Under the pieces are notes generated by a model. That model was not told where the DNA came from. It saw nothing but the letters and a program-made list of their open reading frames with translations, and did not search any database. From an uncultured Opitutales bacterium (GTDB lineage: Bacteria > Verrucomicrobiota > Verrucomicrobiia > Opitutales > Intestinicryptomonadaceae), in contig CALXLN010000127.1 of NCBI GenBank assembly GCA_944389215.1, positions 1 to 64,000 on the forward strand: a DNA stretch of 64,000 nt, written 5' to 3'. Both the position numbers and the translations under genes were made by a program. This document shows, piece by piece, positions 51,519 to 60,348 of this stretch (the stretch's first letter is position 1; every line of letters starts with the position of its first letter).

Positions 51519-52847
51519 ATGAAAAAGCACATACTCCCGTTGTTAATATTACTTTTCTCGCTTCAAATTTCGCATGCGGCAAGCAGTTCGGTAGGCGCCG
51601 TAGATATGCGCGAGGCAAAAATCAATGTCTGCCTTCCGGACTCGTTAGAAACTCAACCGCAGGCGGGCGACTTGCGCGCTTGGTGCCATCCGGAAGGCAA
51701 ACCAGAATCCAAGAAAACCGCCTATTCCGTGCGCACTCCATCGCCGCTAAACGGAAATACAACGGAATGCGTTTTTGAAGGACTTTCCCCCAATACGCAA
51801 TATACATATGTTGTGGAAGACGCAAAAGGGCAAAAACTTTTCTCTGGCTCTTTTAAAACAAAACCTGACTACAAAGATAGAACACCCCCGCCAGACTTTA
51901 CCTTTGCAGTTCTGGGGGCAAACTACGTAAACGACAAAAACTTTGACCCTCCGTTTAGAACTCCCGGAGCAGAATACGAAATTTACGAAGCCCTGAAAAA
52001 CGCAAAGCCTGATTTCGCAATTTGGGCCGACGGACTCAATGTTTTGCGCAACGCCGATGTCGGTTCCCGCAGCGGAATATTTTCGCGCTACCGTTCCGCG
52101 CGCAACTTTGAAAAAATAAACGCCGCACTAGAGTCGCAAGCCAATTATGCGGTTATGTCGGCTTCAAACTTCGGCAAAAACAACCCCGACTCTGCCTCTG
52201 CAAGCAAATCCGCAGCAGTAGACGCTTTCAAGTCGTTCTGGGCAAATCCCGAACCTTCAGTTGAAGGAGTCCAAGCGTACACGTTTGAATATTCAGACGC
52301 CCAATTCTTTGTTTTGGACGACTGCTCTGCGCGTTCCAACTTGGACTACAAACAAGATAAACCCTATATGCTCGGAGCGGCACAAACAAGATGGCTTAAA
52401 GACGCCTTGGAAAACTCGCAGGCAAAATTTAAAATAGTCGTAATAAATTCGCCGTTTGCCAATCCGGTCAAGTCCAAATCAAACTTCACATTTGCCGCAG
52501 ACGAGCGCAAAGAAATTATGGACTTCCTGCTGGCGAAGAAAATCGGCGGAATTGTATTTTTATCCGCAAATAAAGGGTACGGCGAAATTACAAGACTTGT
52601 GCGCGCCGGCGCCTATCCTATTGTCGACGCCACTACCGCTCCTCTAACAAACCGCCCTGCTGCGGAAATAGAAGAGCTAAATTACTTTAGGATGCCTGGC
52701 AGCGGAATCACTAAAAGAGCGTTCCTCCAAGTAAAAATAGACGGTACTGAAAACGAACGCGCAATATCATTTACCTTTATTGACTCAAAAGGAAAACCGC
52801 TTTTTTCCACGTCAATAAAAGAGGCTGAATTGTATAAATTCGAATAA
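51519..52847 (+). CDS. PhoD-like secreted protein, apparently lacking the metal ligands
   Basis: A 442-aa protein with a signal peptide (residues 1-20). An Ig/Fn3-like domain follows (about 25-115), then a metallophosphatase-like domain (125-442). The scaffold follows the PhoD-like alkaline phosphatase family (PDFAIW, SGIFSRYRSARNFEKI, AFKSFWANP, FFVLDD, RWLKDALENS). At the family's metal-binding positions, however, it has WADGLNVL (about 169-176) in place of WLGDNVYL, MSASNFG (213-219) in place of WDDHDFG, and SANKGYG (349-355) in place of TGDRHHT. A hydrolase that needs these ligands would be inactive. It may bind a phosphorylated or other ligand instead. The start at 51519 opens the signal peptide. 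Confidence 0.75.
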   Translation: MKKHILPLLILLFSLQISHAASSSVGAVDMREAKINVCLPDSLETQPQAGDLRAWCHPEGKPESKKTAYSVRTPSPLNGNTTECVFEGLSPNTQYTYVVEDAKGQKLFSGSFKTKPDYKDRTPPPDFTFAVLGANYVNDKNFDPPFRTPGAEYEIYEALKNAKPDFAIWADGLNVLRNADVGSRSGIFSRYRSARNFEKINAALESQANYAVMSASNFGKNNPDSASASKSAAVDAFKSFWANPEPSVEGVQAYTFEYSDAQFFVLDDCSARSNLDYKQDKPYMLGAAQTRWLKDALENSQAKFKIVVINSPFANPVKSKSNFTFAADERKEIMDFLLAKKIGGIVFLSANKGYGEITRLVRAGAYPIVDATTAPLTNRPAAEIEELNYFRMPGSGITKRAFLQVKIDGTENERAISFTFIDSKGKPLFSTSIKEAELYKFE

Positions 52848-53185
52848 CTGCTACTTCTGTATTCGCGCATAAAAAAACTTCTATATAGTTTTGAAAAAAA
52901 GCAGACTTGCGCAGGCGGAAGTTGATTGTTTTTCAACGCGCGCGAATACTTTTATTTCGGGAAAAACGGCTTGTATATTTTACCCTGCGTGGGCGAAACC
53001 ACCCAGCACCTGCGCCTAATAATGGCAATATATAGCGCAGCCCGCTTAAAATAATTCGGAGGCGGCAATTCTTGCGACGCCAGTCTGTTTGGCAAAACCG
53101 CAAGAACATTTTTTGAACTGCGCGGCAAAGAAAAATTCATACCCCAATTATTCCTAAGGAAACTATATAAATTTTATAGCAGAGA
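52848..53185. other. 338-bp convergent spacer with an inverted-repeat-bounded segment
   Basis: Positions 52859-52868 and 52940-52949 are a perfect 10-bp inverted repeat (GTATTCGCGC/GCGCGAATAC) enclosing 71 bp. A 62-codon minus-strand frame (52952-53140) has no family match or good start. No strong terminator is visible. Confidence 0.45.
52859..52949. repeat. 91-bp segment bounded by 10-bp perfect inverted repeats
   Basis: Ends GTATTCGCGC and GCGCGAATAC. A smaller hairpin GTTGA...TTCAAC lies inside, near 52921-52937. It could be a long-loop RNA structure behind the PhoD-like gene or a small mobile-element relic. No target-site duplication was found. Confidence 0.4.
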
Positions 53186-54481
53186 CTAGGATTTTTGCCC
53201 ATTGGGAGTGGCGGAAATTTCGCCGTCGGAAAATCTTACCTTTATAACATCAGCCCCAGCCGCAGTCGACGACGATGTTATCGACTTTCCGCAAGAATCC
53301 GACACAAGCGCAAATCCCCTGCGGAGCGTACTTTCGATTCCAAGGATTTCAAGCTGCCTTGAGCAAGCCTCAAGATGCTGGCGCATAGCCTCAATGCGGC
53401 GCGCAAGCGAAACTTTTTCAAGGCGCATTTCAAAAGCGTGTTTTCTGGTTTTCAAGTCGAAAATTCTTCCCTTGAAAGCCGACGCCGCCCTATGAGACAA
53501 ATCGTCGACGCGCACCATAAGCGCGTTTACTTTTGCTCGCGGAGAATTTAAGCGCAATCTTTCGCAGGCACCTTCGAGAATATCAAAAAAATACTGCAAA
53601 CGATATGCCGCCGCCCTGTTGATTGACTCAGCAAGATTCTCCACATTGCCGAGGATTTCCAAATATGAACTCGACACGTATTCCGCCGCCGCGCTTGGAG
53701 TTTCAGCGCGCAAATCCGCGGCAAAATCCGAAAGAGTAAAATCTATCTCGTGCCCCACGGCGGATATCGTAGGCAAGCTGCAATCGGCGACCGCGCGCGC
53801 CACGATTTCCTCGTTAAAGCTCCACAAGTCCTCCAAGCTTCCGCCGCCGCGCATCACGACCAAAAGGTCGAACCTTGAACCGTCGCAAAAAACATAGTTT
53901 TGAGCCGCCTTTACACGTTCGGCAATCTCCGCCGCCGAACCTGCGCCTTGAACTCTCGACGGCAGAATATAAACCGCGCCACGCCATCCCCTGCGCTTTA
54001 AGATTCTGCAAAAATCCCTAATCGCCGCACCGGTCGGAGACGTTACGACGGCTATTTTTTTTGGAAGGCGCGGAATCTGTTTTTTGCGCGACGCATCAAA
54101 AAGCCCCTCGCCGGAAAGTTTCTTTTTTAGCTCCTCAAACCTGCGGGCAAGATCTCCCGTGCCGTCAGGCAAAGCGGCCTTTACCACCATTTGGTATGAG
54201 CCGCGAACTTCGTAGACGGCAATTTCCCCATAGAGAAGGACCTTCATTCCTTCGCGCAACGGGAAAGAAACCGCCTTGGAATATCCCTTGAACAAAACGG
54301 CCGATATAGCCCCTTCTTCGTCTTTGAGAGTAAAATACGTGTGCCCGCTGGAATAGGTTTTTAAATTGGAAATTTCACCCCGCAACCATAGCTCTGGCAC
54401 GCAGGTTTTCACAAGCATTTTAAAGCGCCTGGAAAATTCCCCGACGCTTAAAATTTCGTCACTTTGTTTTAGAAACTCCAT
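53186..54481 (-). CDS. xseA: Exodeoxyribonuclease VII large subunit
   Basis: A 431-aa (from 54481) single-strand-specific nuclease subunit. The N-terminal OB fold shows in LWLRGEISNLKTYSSGHTYF and DEEGAISAVLF. The core has PKKIAVVTSPTGAAIRDF, RVQGAGSAAEIA, VMRGGGSLEDLWSFNEE and SAVGHEIDFTLSDFAADLRAETPSAAAE, all strongly conserved. A long coiled coil follows. The start at 54481 has AAGG before ATG and overlaps the VTT gene; an upstream start at 54523 is possible. The small subunit xseB is not adjacent. Confidence 0.95.
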   Translation of the reverse strand: MEFLKQSDEILSVGEFSRRFKMLVKTCVPELWLRGEISNLKTYSSGHTYFTLKDEEGAISAVLFKGYSKAVSFPLREGMKVLLYGEIAVYEVRGSYQMVVKAALPDGTGDLARRFEELKKKLSGEGLFDASRKKQIPRLPKKIAVVTSPTGAAIRDFCRILKRRGWRGAVYILPSRVQGAGSAAEIAERVKAAQNYVFCDGSRFDLLVVMRGGGSLEDLWSFNEEIVARAVADCSLPTISAVGHEIDFTLSDFAADLRAETPSAAAEYVSSSYLEILGNVENLAESINRAAAYRLQYFFDILEGACERLRLNSPRAKVNALMVRVDDLSHRAASAFKGRIFDLKTRKHAFEMRLEKVSLARRIEAMRQHLEACSRQLEILGIESTLRRGFALVSDSCGKSITSSSTAAGADVIKVRFSDGEISATPNGQKS

Positions 54482-55184
54482 CCTTGTTCCCGCCGCGAAG
54501 CTTGTATCCGTAGCGTTTGTCAAGCATCCTAGCTATCACCGCAATTACAAGCAAAATACTCGTTCCAAGCATCAATTTAGAAAGCCCCCCCTCAAAGACT
54601 CCTTCTCCAAAATAAACATACGCGGCTATTTGGACATATTGAATTGGCAAAGACACCAAAACGTATTTATTGAACGGTATGTTTGCAGCCCCTAGCACAT
54701 AGTTTTGAACCGCCAGCGGATTGCCGGGTATCATTCTCATCAAAAAAGTTAGCTCATACTGCTCGTAGGACGGAATTTCGGGAATATTTATGCCGCGTTC
54801 GGAAAGTTTACGGCGCAAAAATATGCCGAATTTGCGCGATATGAAATATGAAGCGACAATATTTAACGTAACTCCAAGCCAACAATACGCGAGAATAGCC
54901 GCATACGGTTCCGGACGCGCCGACGCCAAAATGAAAACAGGGGTAATGGGAAGAAAAAATATCGGAAGAACAAATATGACAAGGCTGTAGCAAATTAGCG
55001 GAACGCCGTCCAAAAAGTGCACGCTGTCGCGGAAATATACGCTCATTTCAGCGAGAAGCACCTCGATATCCTTGTGCCATATCCACAAGCTCCAAAGGCA
55101 TACGAGCAAAACCGCAGCCGCGCCGAAAACCGCCAACTTCACCCTCCTGTTTTTTAATTTTTTCATAAACGGTTTTAAGCCCAT
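54459..55184 (-). CDS. TVP38/TMEM64 (VTT/SNARE-associated) membrane protein
   Basis: A 241-aa polytopic protein of the DedA-related VTT superfamily. After the first helix (about residues 20-40) come FFLPITPVFILASARPEPYAAI and YFISRKFGIFLRRKL. The conserved re-entrant block is FLMRMIPGNPLAVQNYVLGAANIPFNKYVLVSLPIQ, a recognised family signature. It probably moves or scrambles lipid-related substrates. The start at 55184 overlaps mqnB by 10 nt and the stop overlaps xseA, so it belongs to the mqn transcript. Confidence 0.88.
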   Translation of the reverse strand: MGLKPFMKKLKNRRVKLAVFGAAAVLLVCLWSLWIWHKDIEVLLAEMSVYFRDSVHFLDGVPLICYSLVIFVLPIFFLPITPVFILASARPEPYAAILAYCWLGVTLNIVASYFISRKFGIFLRRKLSERGINIPEIPSYEQYELTFLMRMIPGNPLAVQNYVLGAANIPFNKYVLVSLPIQYVQIAAYVYFGEGVFEGGLSKLMLGTSILLVIAVIARMLDKRYGYKLRGGNKDGVSKTK

Positions 55185-55741
55185 ATTCCTTCGCAATCGG
55201 CAAGGCGGTCGCGCAATAAAGTTATATTTTCGGAGATGTCGCAATTCTCGGAAAAATCGGTAAGCATTTTAACAATCTCCAGTTTCTTGCCGAAAAGCTC
55301 TGCGGCTCTGGCGATGGCATATCCCTCCATATCTACAAGCTGCCCGAATTCTCCCGCGTACTCGCGCTGTTTTTGCGTAGATACGGGACGGCTTGAAGTA
55401 ACCAAAGTTGCGCCTTCTTCCGCCAGTTCAAATTGGCCGAAGTTATAGGGTTCCAAACATTTTACTTTGGATATCTTGAAGAACTTTCCGCAAAGGTCTT
55501 TGGAATTTTCGAGAGCCGAAGTCGCGCCGGCGGCTCCGATATTTAAAGCGCTGTCGAAATCCAAATTGCCAACCGCCCATGAAAATGCAAGAGATGCGTT
55601 TACAAGGCCTATTCCCGTTATTATAAGAGTGCGAGTGTCGTTTTTCCAAACCTCAAAAGGTTCGGAATAAATCCGGCGGTAACCGAACTCGGCACGCTCG
55701 ACAGCAACAGCCTCTTTTTGTGATGCAACAAGTATCAACAT
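55175..55741 (-). CDS. mqnB: Futalosine hydrolase / nucleosidase
   Basis: A 188-aa nucleosidase that removes the purine base from futalosine (or acts on aminofutalosine) in the futalosine menaquinone pathway. The start MLILVASQKEAVAVERAEF at 55741 begins the domain. ITGIGLVNASLAF, NIGAAGA, VDMEGYAIARAAE and the active-site Asp region KMLTDFSE match the family. It overlaps mqnD by 7 nt. An MTAN-type nucleosidase is the alternative label, but the mqn context favours MqnB. Confidence 0.9.
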   Translation of the reverse strand: MLILVASQKEAVAVERAEFGYRRIYSEPFEVWKNDTRTLIITGIGLVNASLAFSWAVGNLDFDSALNIGAAGATSALENSKDLCGKFFKISKVKCLEPYNFGQFELAEEGATLVTSSRPVSTQKQREYAGEFGQLVDMEGYAIARAAELFGKKLEIVKMLTDFSENCDISENITLLRDRLADCEGIWA

Positions 55742-56496
55742 AGGGCCATGTTCTCCAAAAGTTTTTCGCGGATTTGAGATATGTCCTTTGAATACCCGTT
55801 GACAAACGCATAGATATGTTTTTTCAAAACATCGTCGTCCAAATACTGCGCGTATTCGCGAACAAAGTCGTACGTGGCTTCGGGGCAAGCAAATGCGGCG
55901 TCTATGCTGGAGCGGATAAGAGACTCTATCTCCGCCTTGCGCGCGGAAAAATCGCGGCGCACACAAATGCAGCCAAGCGGCACTGGCAAACCGGTTTTTT
56001 CGGTCCAATACGCGCCCAAATCCGCTACGATGCGCATTCCCATATCAGCGCAAACAAACCTGCCTTCATGTATCAGCACGCCGGAATCAAACTCTCCCGT
56101 TCGTATTTTTTCGATGATGTCGCGGAAATAGACGGGACGCATATCCGCGTCTTTGCGGAGAAAAAACTTCAGCAAAAGCGCGCCTGTAGTGTTTAGTCCC
56201 GGTACGGCAACCGGCTTGGAAGCGTCGAAATCCCTGCCGTTTGCGGTTACAAGCACCGGGCCCGTGCCGACACCCAAAGCCGCCCCCGCGTCTAGAAGTT
56301 CGTATTTGTCCCAGTTGCGCATAAACGCTGCAAACGACATTTTCGTAACGGGATATTCTCCCTTTTCCGCCGATAGATTCAAGCCTTCGATGTCGTCGAA
56401 CACGAATTCAAAATCTGAATCCAACGCCTTTGTTATCAGCGCGTGGTACGAAAACGTGTCGTTTGGGCACGGTGTGATTGCAAATTTAAGAGCCAT
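55735..56496 (-). CDS. mqnD: 1,4-dihydroxy-6-naphthoate synthase
   Basis: A 253-aa MqnD producing 1,4-dihydroxy-6-naphthoate from cyclic dehypoxanthine futalosine. It has the periplasmic-binding-protein-like fold without a signal peptide. KFAITPCPNDTFSYHALI at the N-terminus, VTKMSFAAF, PGLNTTGALLLK and SGVLIHEGRF are family features. The start at 56496 opens the domain and overlaps mqnC by 11 nt. Confidence 0.94.
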   Translation of the reverse strand: MALKFAITPCPNDTFSYHALITKALDSDFEFVFDDIEGLNLSAEKGEYPVTKMSFAAFMRNWDKYELLDAGAALGVGTGPVLVTANGRDFDASKPVAVPGLNTTGALLLKFFLRKDADMRPVYFRDIIEKIRTGEFDSGVLIHEGRFVCADMGMRIVADLGAYWTEKTGLPVPLGCICVRRDFSARKAEIESLIRSSIDAAFACPEATYDFVREYAQYLDDDVLKKHIYAFVNGYSKDISQIREKLLENMALC

Positions 56497-57559
56497 TTTT
56501 TTCAAAAGTTTTGATAGTTTTATAAAGCCCGTCGCGCTCGCGCGGCACAAAACCAGCGCAAGTTATAACCCTTCTCATATTGGCGGGAGTGGCGCGGTTG
56601 TCTATGCCCGCAGCGCGCACGACCATCTCGTCTATAAGGACGCCTCCGACGTCGTTTGAGCCGAAATGCAGGGCTATTTCCGCAACTTTAAGCCCCTCCG
56701 TAAGCCATCCCGACTGAACATACTCTATATTGTCTAAAAATATTCTCGAAACCGCAAGCGTCCTCAAGAAATCTACCGAACCCGCGCGCTCCACAACGCC
56801 CTCCAAAAGAGTGTTTTCCGGCGACACGGGCCACGCAATAAAAGCCTTGAAGACACCCGTTTCATCCTGCAAGTCGCGCACGACTTTCAAATGCTCCAAC
56901 CGCTGTCGGAAAGACTCTCCCATTCCGAACGTCATCGTAGCCGAAGAATACATTCCAAATTTTCTCAGCGCCCGCATTACCTCCGCCCATTCTTCGACCG
57001 TGCATTTGTTTCCGCAAAGTTCCCTGCGGATTTCAGGAACCAGCAAATCCGCCGCCCCAGGAACTGAATCGATTCCCGCGCTTTTGAGCCTGCGCACGCA
57101 CTCCTCCACGCCCACGCCCGCCCCGCGCGCAAACCAGACTATTTCGGAGGGGGAAAAAGCGTGGAGCCAAAGAGACGGGAACGCTTCTTTTATGCGCCTC
57201 AAAATCCCTTCCGCCCATTCCAATGTGAAATCCGGATGCAATCCGCCTTGCAGCATAATTTGAACCGCCCCGCGGGCGGAGGCGTCGGAACACAAATTAA
57301 AAATTTCATCGTCCGACATTCTAAACGGCGCAACTTTTCCCGCCTTTGCGTGATAGGCGCAAAATTTGCAGCGCGCCATGCACACATTGGAGTAATTTAT
57401 CATCCTGTTTACAATGTATCCGACTTTATCCGGCTCGGTAAAAGTCTTTCTTCGCGCATCAGCCGCGCGGGCAAGTTCGTACAGGATGCAATTTTCCAAT
57501 TCCACAGCCTGTTCAAGACTTATGCGCCCTCCGGAGGATATTATTTTAAATGTGTCCAT
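56486..57559 (-). CDS. mqnC: Cyclic dehypoxanthine futalosine synthase (radical SAM)
   Basis: A 357-aa radical SAM enzyme forming cyclic dehypoxanthine futalosine. The iron-sulfur cluster motif is CMARCKFCAYH (CX3CX2C), preceded by the family motif MINYSNVC. IMLQGGLHPDFTLEWAEG, LHAFSPSEIVWFA and DSVPGAADLLVPEIR are typical of MqnC. GSNDVGGVLIDEMVVRAAG lies near the C-terminus. The start at 57559 overlaps mqnA by 14 nt. Confidence 0.95.
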   Translation of the reverse strand: MDTFKIISSGGRISLEQAVELENCILYELARAADARRKTFTEPDKVGYIVNRMINYSNVCMARCKFCAYHAKAGKVAPFRMSDDEIFNLCSDASARGAVQIMLQGGLHPDFTLEWAEGILRRIKEAFPSLWLHAFSPSEIVWFARGAGVGVEECVRRLKSAGIDSVPGAADLLVPEIRRELCGNKCTVEEWAEVMRALRKFGMYSSATMTFGMGESFRQRLEHLKVVRDLQDETGVFKAFIAWPVSPENTLLEGVVERAGSVDFLRTLAVSRIFLDNIEYVQSGWLTEGLKVAEIALHFGSNDVGGVLIDEMVVRAAGIDNRATPANMRRVITCAGFVPRERDGLYKTIKTFEKNGS

Positions 57560-58307
57560 TTTCTTCAACAAAAGAAAAACTTTTTTTAAAGGTTGCGTCG
57601 TCAAACTTGAACTTCAGGCAATTGTAATAACGATCCAATTCGCGGCGCGGAAAGTTTATAGACTGTCCATCATCCAAAATCCTCTTGGCCTCGGAAATCC
57701 ATCCGGCTCTATTGTTGGCAAATTCGCCAAGGGACTTTTCCAAATACGCGCGCAAAAGTGGCTCGAGCAACTCTAATACATTGTTTCTGACTACAAACAC
57801 CGCATAAATCATGGGCAGCGAAAATTCCTCTTTCCACATTGAGCCCAAATCGTACGCGTGCTCAAAATCCGAACCGTCAAACGCCAAAGCCTGATTGCCG
57901 ATAAGAAGCACCGCGTCGGCCTCCGATATGCTTGCGCATCTGCGCTCAAACAAATCAAAACCGTATTTTCTTCTGCACAAATACGCAAAAGCGCGCGAAG
58001 AAGTTCCCGTTTGTTCGGTTATAAAGATTTTTTTGCCGCCAATACGGGCAATGTCCGTCTTTGAAAATAATTTGACCGACATAATCTCGCCGTCGCCCCC
58101 GATGCAATAATTAGGCAAAACAGAGTATTTTTCCGACACTTTTGAATACTCCCACCTGGAAATCAGGCAGGCGTCAAATTCTCCCCGCATGGTTGCAGCA
58201 TTGAGCAATGATGGATACGCGCTGACGATTTCAAAATCCGGCGGCGGCTCCGCGCAAAATAGCGGAATGCTGTTTATATAAGAAACTCTGCCAATTTTAA
58301 ACGCCAT
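57546..58307 (-). CDS. mqnA: Chorismate dehydratase
   Basis: A 253-aa MqnA converting chorismate to 3-(1-carboxyvinyl)oxybenzoate, the first futalosine-pathway step. The family start is visible as KIGRVSYINSIPLFC, then GEFDACLISRWEYSK, ITEQTGTSSRAFAYL and LLIGNQALAF. It overlaps mqnE by 11 nt and mqnC by 14 nt, so all these proteins are translationally linked. Confidence 0.94.
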   Translation of the reverse strand: MAFKIGRVSYINSIPLFCAEPPPDFEIVSAYPSLLNAATMRGEFDACLISRWEYSKVSEKYSVLPNYCIGGDGEIMSVKLFSKTDIARIGGKKIFITEQTGTSSRAFAYLCRRKYGFDLFERRCASISEADAVLLIGNQALAFDGSDFEHAYDLGSMWKEEFSLPMIYAVFVVRNNVLELLEPLLRAYLEKSLGEFANNRAGWISEAKRILDDGQSINFPRRELDRYYNCLKFKFDDATFKKSFSFVEENGHI

Positions 58308-59340
58308 AATTAGAAGTTCCCTTTACCGGCTTAAAGCCCGCGGCAATTATGGTCTTGCGCATAAAATCCTCCGTGCGGTTTAACCGCATTGCGCCCGCGG
58401 CAGCGGCGACTTCCTCGTACCAATGGGTGCCTCCAATGTCATCCGCGCCGAAATTCAACAATATTTGCGCCATCCTGTCTCCGAAATGTGGGATAGGAAC
58501 GCGAATATGGGAAAAGTTGTCCAAAACCAAGCGCGCAATAGCGCAAATCTTCAAATCATACACTCCCGAACCCTTCGACTCTATATCGCTAGCCCCCTTG
58601 CGAAACGGCAACGGCACAAACGCCTTGAACCCTCCGGACTTGTCCTGCTGCCCGCGCAATTTAAACAGGTGGTCGACAACAGCCTCGGGAGTCTCGATAT
58701 GGCCGTAAAGCATTGTGGCGTTAGTGCGCAGCGAATGTTCATGCGCAACCTGCATTGCGCCAAGCCATTCAGATGCGGTCAATTTGTTTGGGGATATCTT
58801 TTTTCTGATTGATTCGTCAAAAATCTCGGCGCCTCCCCCCGGAAGCGCGTTGACCCCCGCCTCAAGAAGCATATCTATGACTTCGCCCAAACTCTTTCCC
58901 GATACGCGCGACATTAATACGCACTCCGAAACCGTAAAAGCCACCAGATTTAAATTTTTATCTGCCGCTTTAACCGCCCTGGCAACGTCCAAATAATATT
59001 CCAAAGGAAGTTTGGAATACATTCCCCCTATTATGTGGATTTCCTGGGCGCCTTTTTCCGAAAAGGCCTTTGCGCGTTCAAAAACTTCGTCCGCCGTAAG
59101 AAGATATGCGCCCGGCGCACCCTCTTTTCTGGAAAAGGAACATATAGGACAAAGCGCCTCGCAAATATTGGAATACGTTATCGCGGCGTTCACAGCGTAA
59201 TGCGCCTTGTCTCCGTGAAGTTTTGCGCGAACGCTGTTTGCGGCTTCGCCCAATTCAATGGGAGACGCATTTTTTAAAAGTTCGAGAGCCTCGGATTTTG
59301 AAAGTCTTCTCGAACCCGTACTATCCGCCAAAAAGTCCAT
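58297..59340 (-). CDS. mqnE: Aminofutalosine synthase (radical SAM)
   Basis: A 347-aa radical SAM enzyme joining the MqnA product to SAM to give 6-amino-6-deoxyfutalosine. The cluster motif is ICEALCPICSFSR (CX3CX2C). It has EIHIIGGMYSKLPLEYYLD, NALPGGGAEIFDE (a strong MqnE signature) and GHIETPEAVVDHLFKLR. It is first in the minus-strand mqnE-A-C-D-B operon. The start has AAGG directly before ATG. A TTGACA (59374-59369, minus) lies about 30 nt upstream without a good -10 box. Confidence 0.94.
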   Translation of the reverse strand: MDFLADSTGSRRLSKSEALELLKNASPIELGEAANSVRAKLHGDKAHYAVNAAITYSNICEALCPICSFSRKEGAPGAYLLTADEVFERAKAFSEKGAQEIHIIGGMYSKLPLEYYLDVARAVKAADKNLNLVAFTVSECVLMSRVSGKSLGEVIDMLLEAGVNALPGGGAEIFDESIRKKISPNKLTASEWLGAMQVAHEHSLRTNATMLYGHIETPEAVVDHLFKLRGQQDKSGGFKAFVPLPFRKGASDIESKGSGVYDLKICAIARLVLDNFSHIRVPIPHFGDRMAQILLNFGADDIGGTHWYEEVAAAAGAMRLNRTEDFMRKTIIAAGFKPVKGTSNYGV

Positions 59341-59474
59341 CCTTACGAAGATGGAACAACGGGCGCTTTTGTCAACTTTCTTTACCTCTTTATCTTTATT
59401 TCCTTTTCCAGCACCTGTTTCCCAAGCAATAAAAATGGTTGCGCTTGGGGCGCGCTTTTTAGAATATTGGAAAA

Positions 59475-60344
59475 ATGAAATTTTTTAAAAGCGCAAAAGC
59501 ATATTCGGAACTGATAAAATTGGGGCATACGCTATTCGCCCTCCCCTTTGCATTGTCCGCGCTCTGTTTGGCCTATATAAACGGATACTCTATAACCCCT
59601 TCGCGTTTTATTTGGATTGTGCTAGCCTTCGCGGCTGCGCGCTCCACGGCGATGGGATTCAACAGATTCGCCGACGCCGACATCGACATACTCAATCCTC
59701 GCACTAAAAACAGACCCAGCGTAACCGGCAAAATATCCCTGCGCGACGTAAAAATTTTTACTGCCATCTCCGCCGCAATTTTCGTTTTTTCCGCGTTTAT
59801 GATAAACGAACTTTGCTTTTGGCTTTCGTTTCCGGCCTTGTGCGTACTGCTGGGATACTCTTGCGCCAAGCGGTTTACGGCGGCGGCGCATTACATTTTG
59901 GGAGTGGCGCTCGCGCTTGCTCCTATAGGCGCGTGGATAGCTGCAACCGACGGATTTTCGCCACGCATACTGTGCCTTGGCGGAGTGCTTTTTTTCCATA
60001 TATCGGGATTCGATTTAGTGTATTCTCTGCAGGACAGAGAATTCGACATCGCCCATAATTTGCACTCCGTGCCCGCAAGGTTCGGCCGCCGCGCGACGCT
60101 CTTTTTTGCTGCATTTTCATTCGCGGCTGCGGCGGCGCTTCTATTTCTTACCGGAATGCTGTTCGAGCTAAACTTCGCATTCCACGCTTGCGCGGCAATT
60201 ACCGCCGTATTATACGCGGGAGGATATATGACGATAGAAAGATGCGGAATGCGCAAGGTAAATTTGGTGTTTTTCTACGAAAACGTCGCAGTGTCGGCTT
60301 TAATCCTTTTGGGAACGGCCGCAAACGCAATAGGACACATATAA
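59475..60344 (+). CDS. mqnP: UbiA-type prenyltransferase, likely MqnP
   Basis: A 289-aa polytopic prenyltransferase of the UbiA superfamily. The two Asp-rich motifs are NRFADADIDILNPRT (about 62-76) and LQDREFDIAHNLHSVPARFG (about 178-197). In this context it most likely adds the isoprenoid chain to 1,4-dihydroxy-6-naphthoate. It is divergent from mqnE over a 134-nt spacer, so the two halves of the pathway may share a regulatory region. Assignment as MqnP rather than UbiA/MenA rests on the neighbourhood. Confidence 0.85.
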   Translation: MKFFKSAKAYSELIKLGHTLFALPFALSALCLAYINGYSITPSRFIWIVLAFAAARSTAMGFNRFADADIDILNPRTKNRPSVTGKISLRDVKIFTAISAAIFVFSAFMINELCFWLSFPALCVLLGYSCAKRFTAAAHYILGVALALAPIGAWIAATDGFSPRILCLGGVLFFHISGFDLVYSLQDREFDIAHNLHSVPARFGRRATLFFAAFSFAAAAALLFLTGMLFELNFAFHACAAITAVLYAGGYMTIERCGMRKVNLVFFYENVAVSALILLGTAANAIGHI

Positions 60345-60348
60345 TAAT

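Noticed and set aside
52952-53140. 62-codon minus-strand frame in the convergent spacer
   Set aside because: Poor start context, no recognisable sequence and no codon signal. Noted under the spacer but not called a gene.
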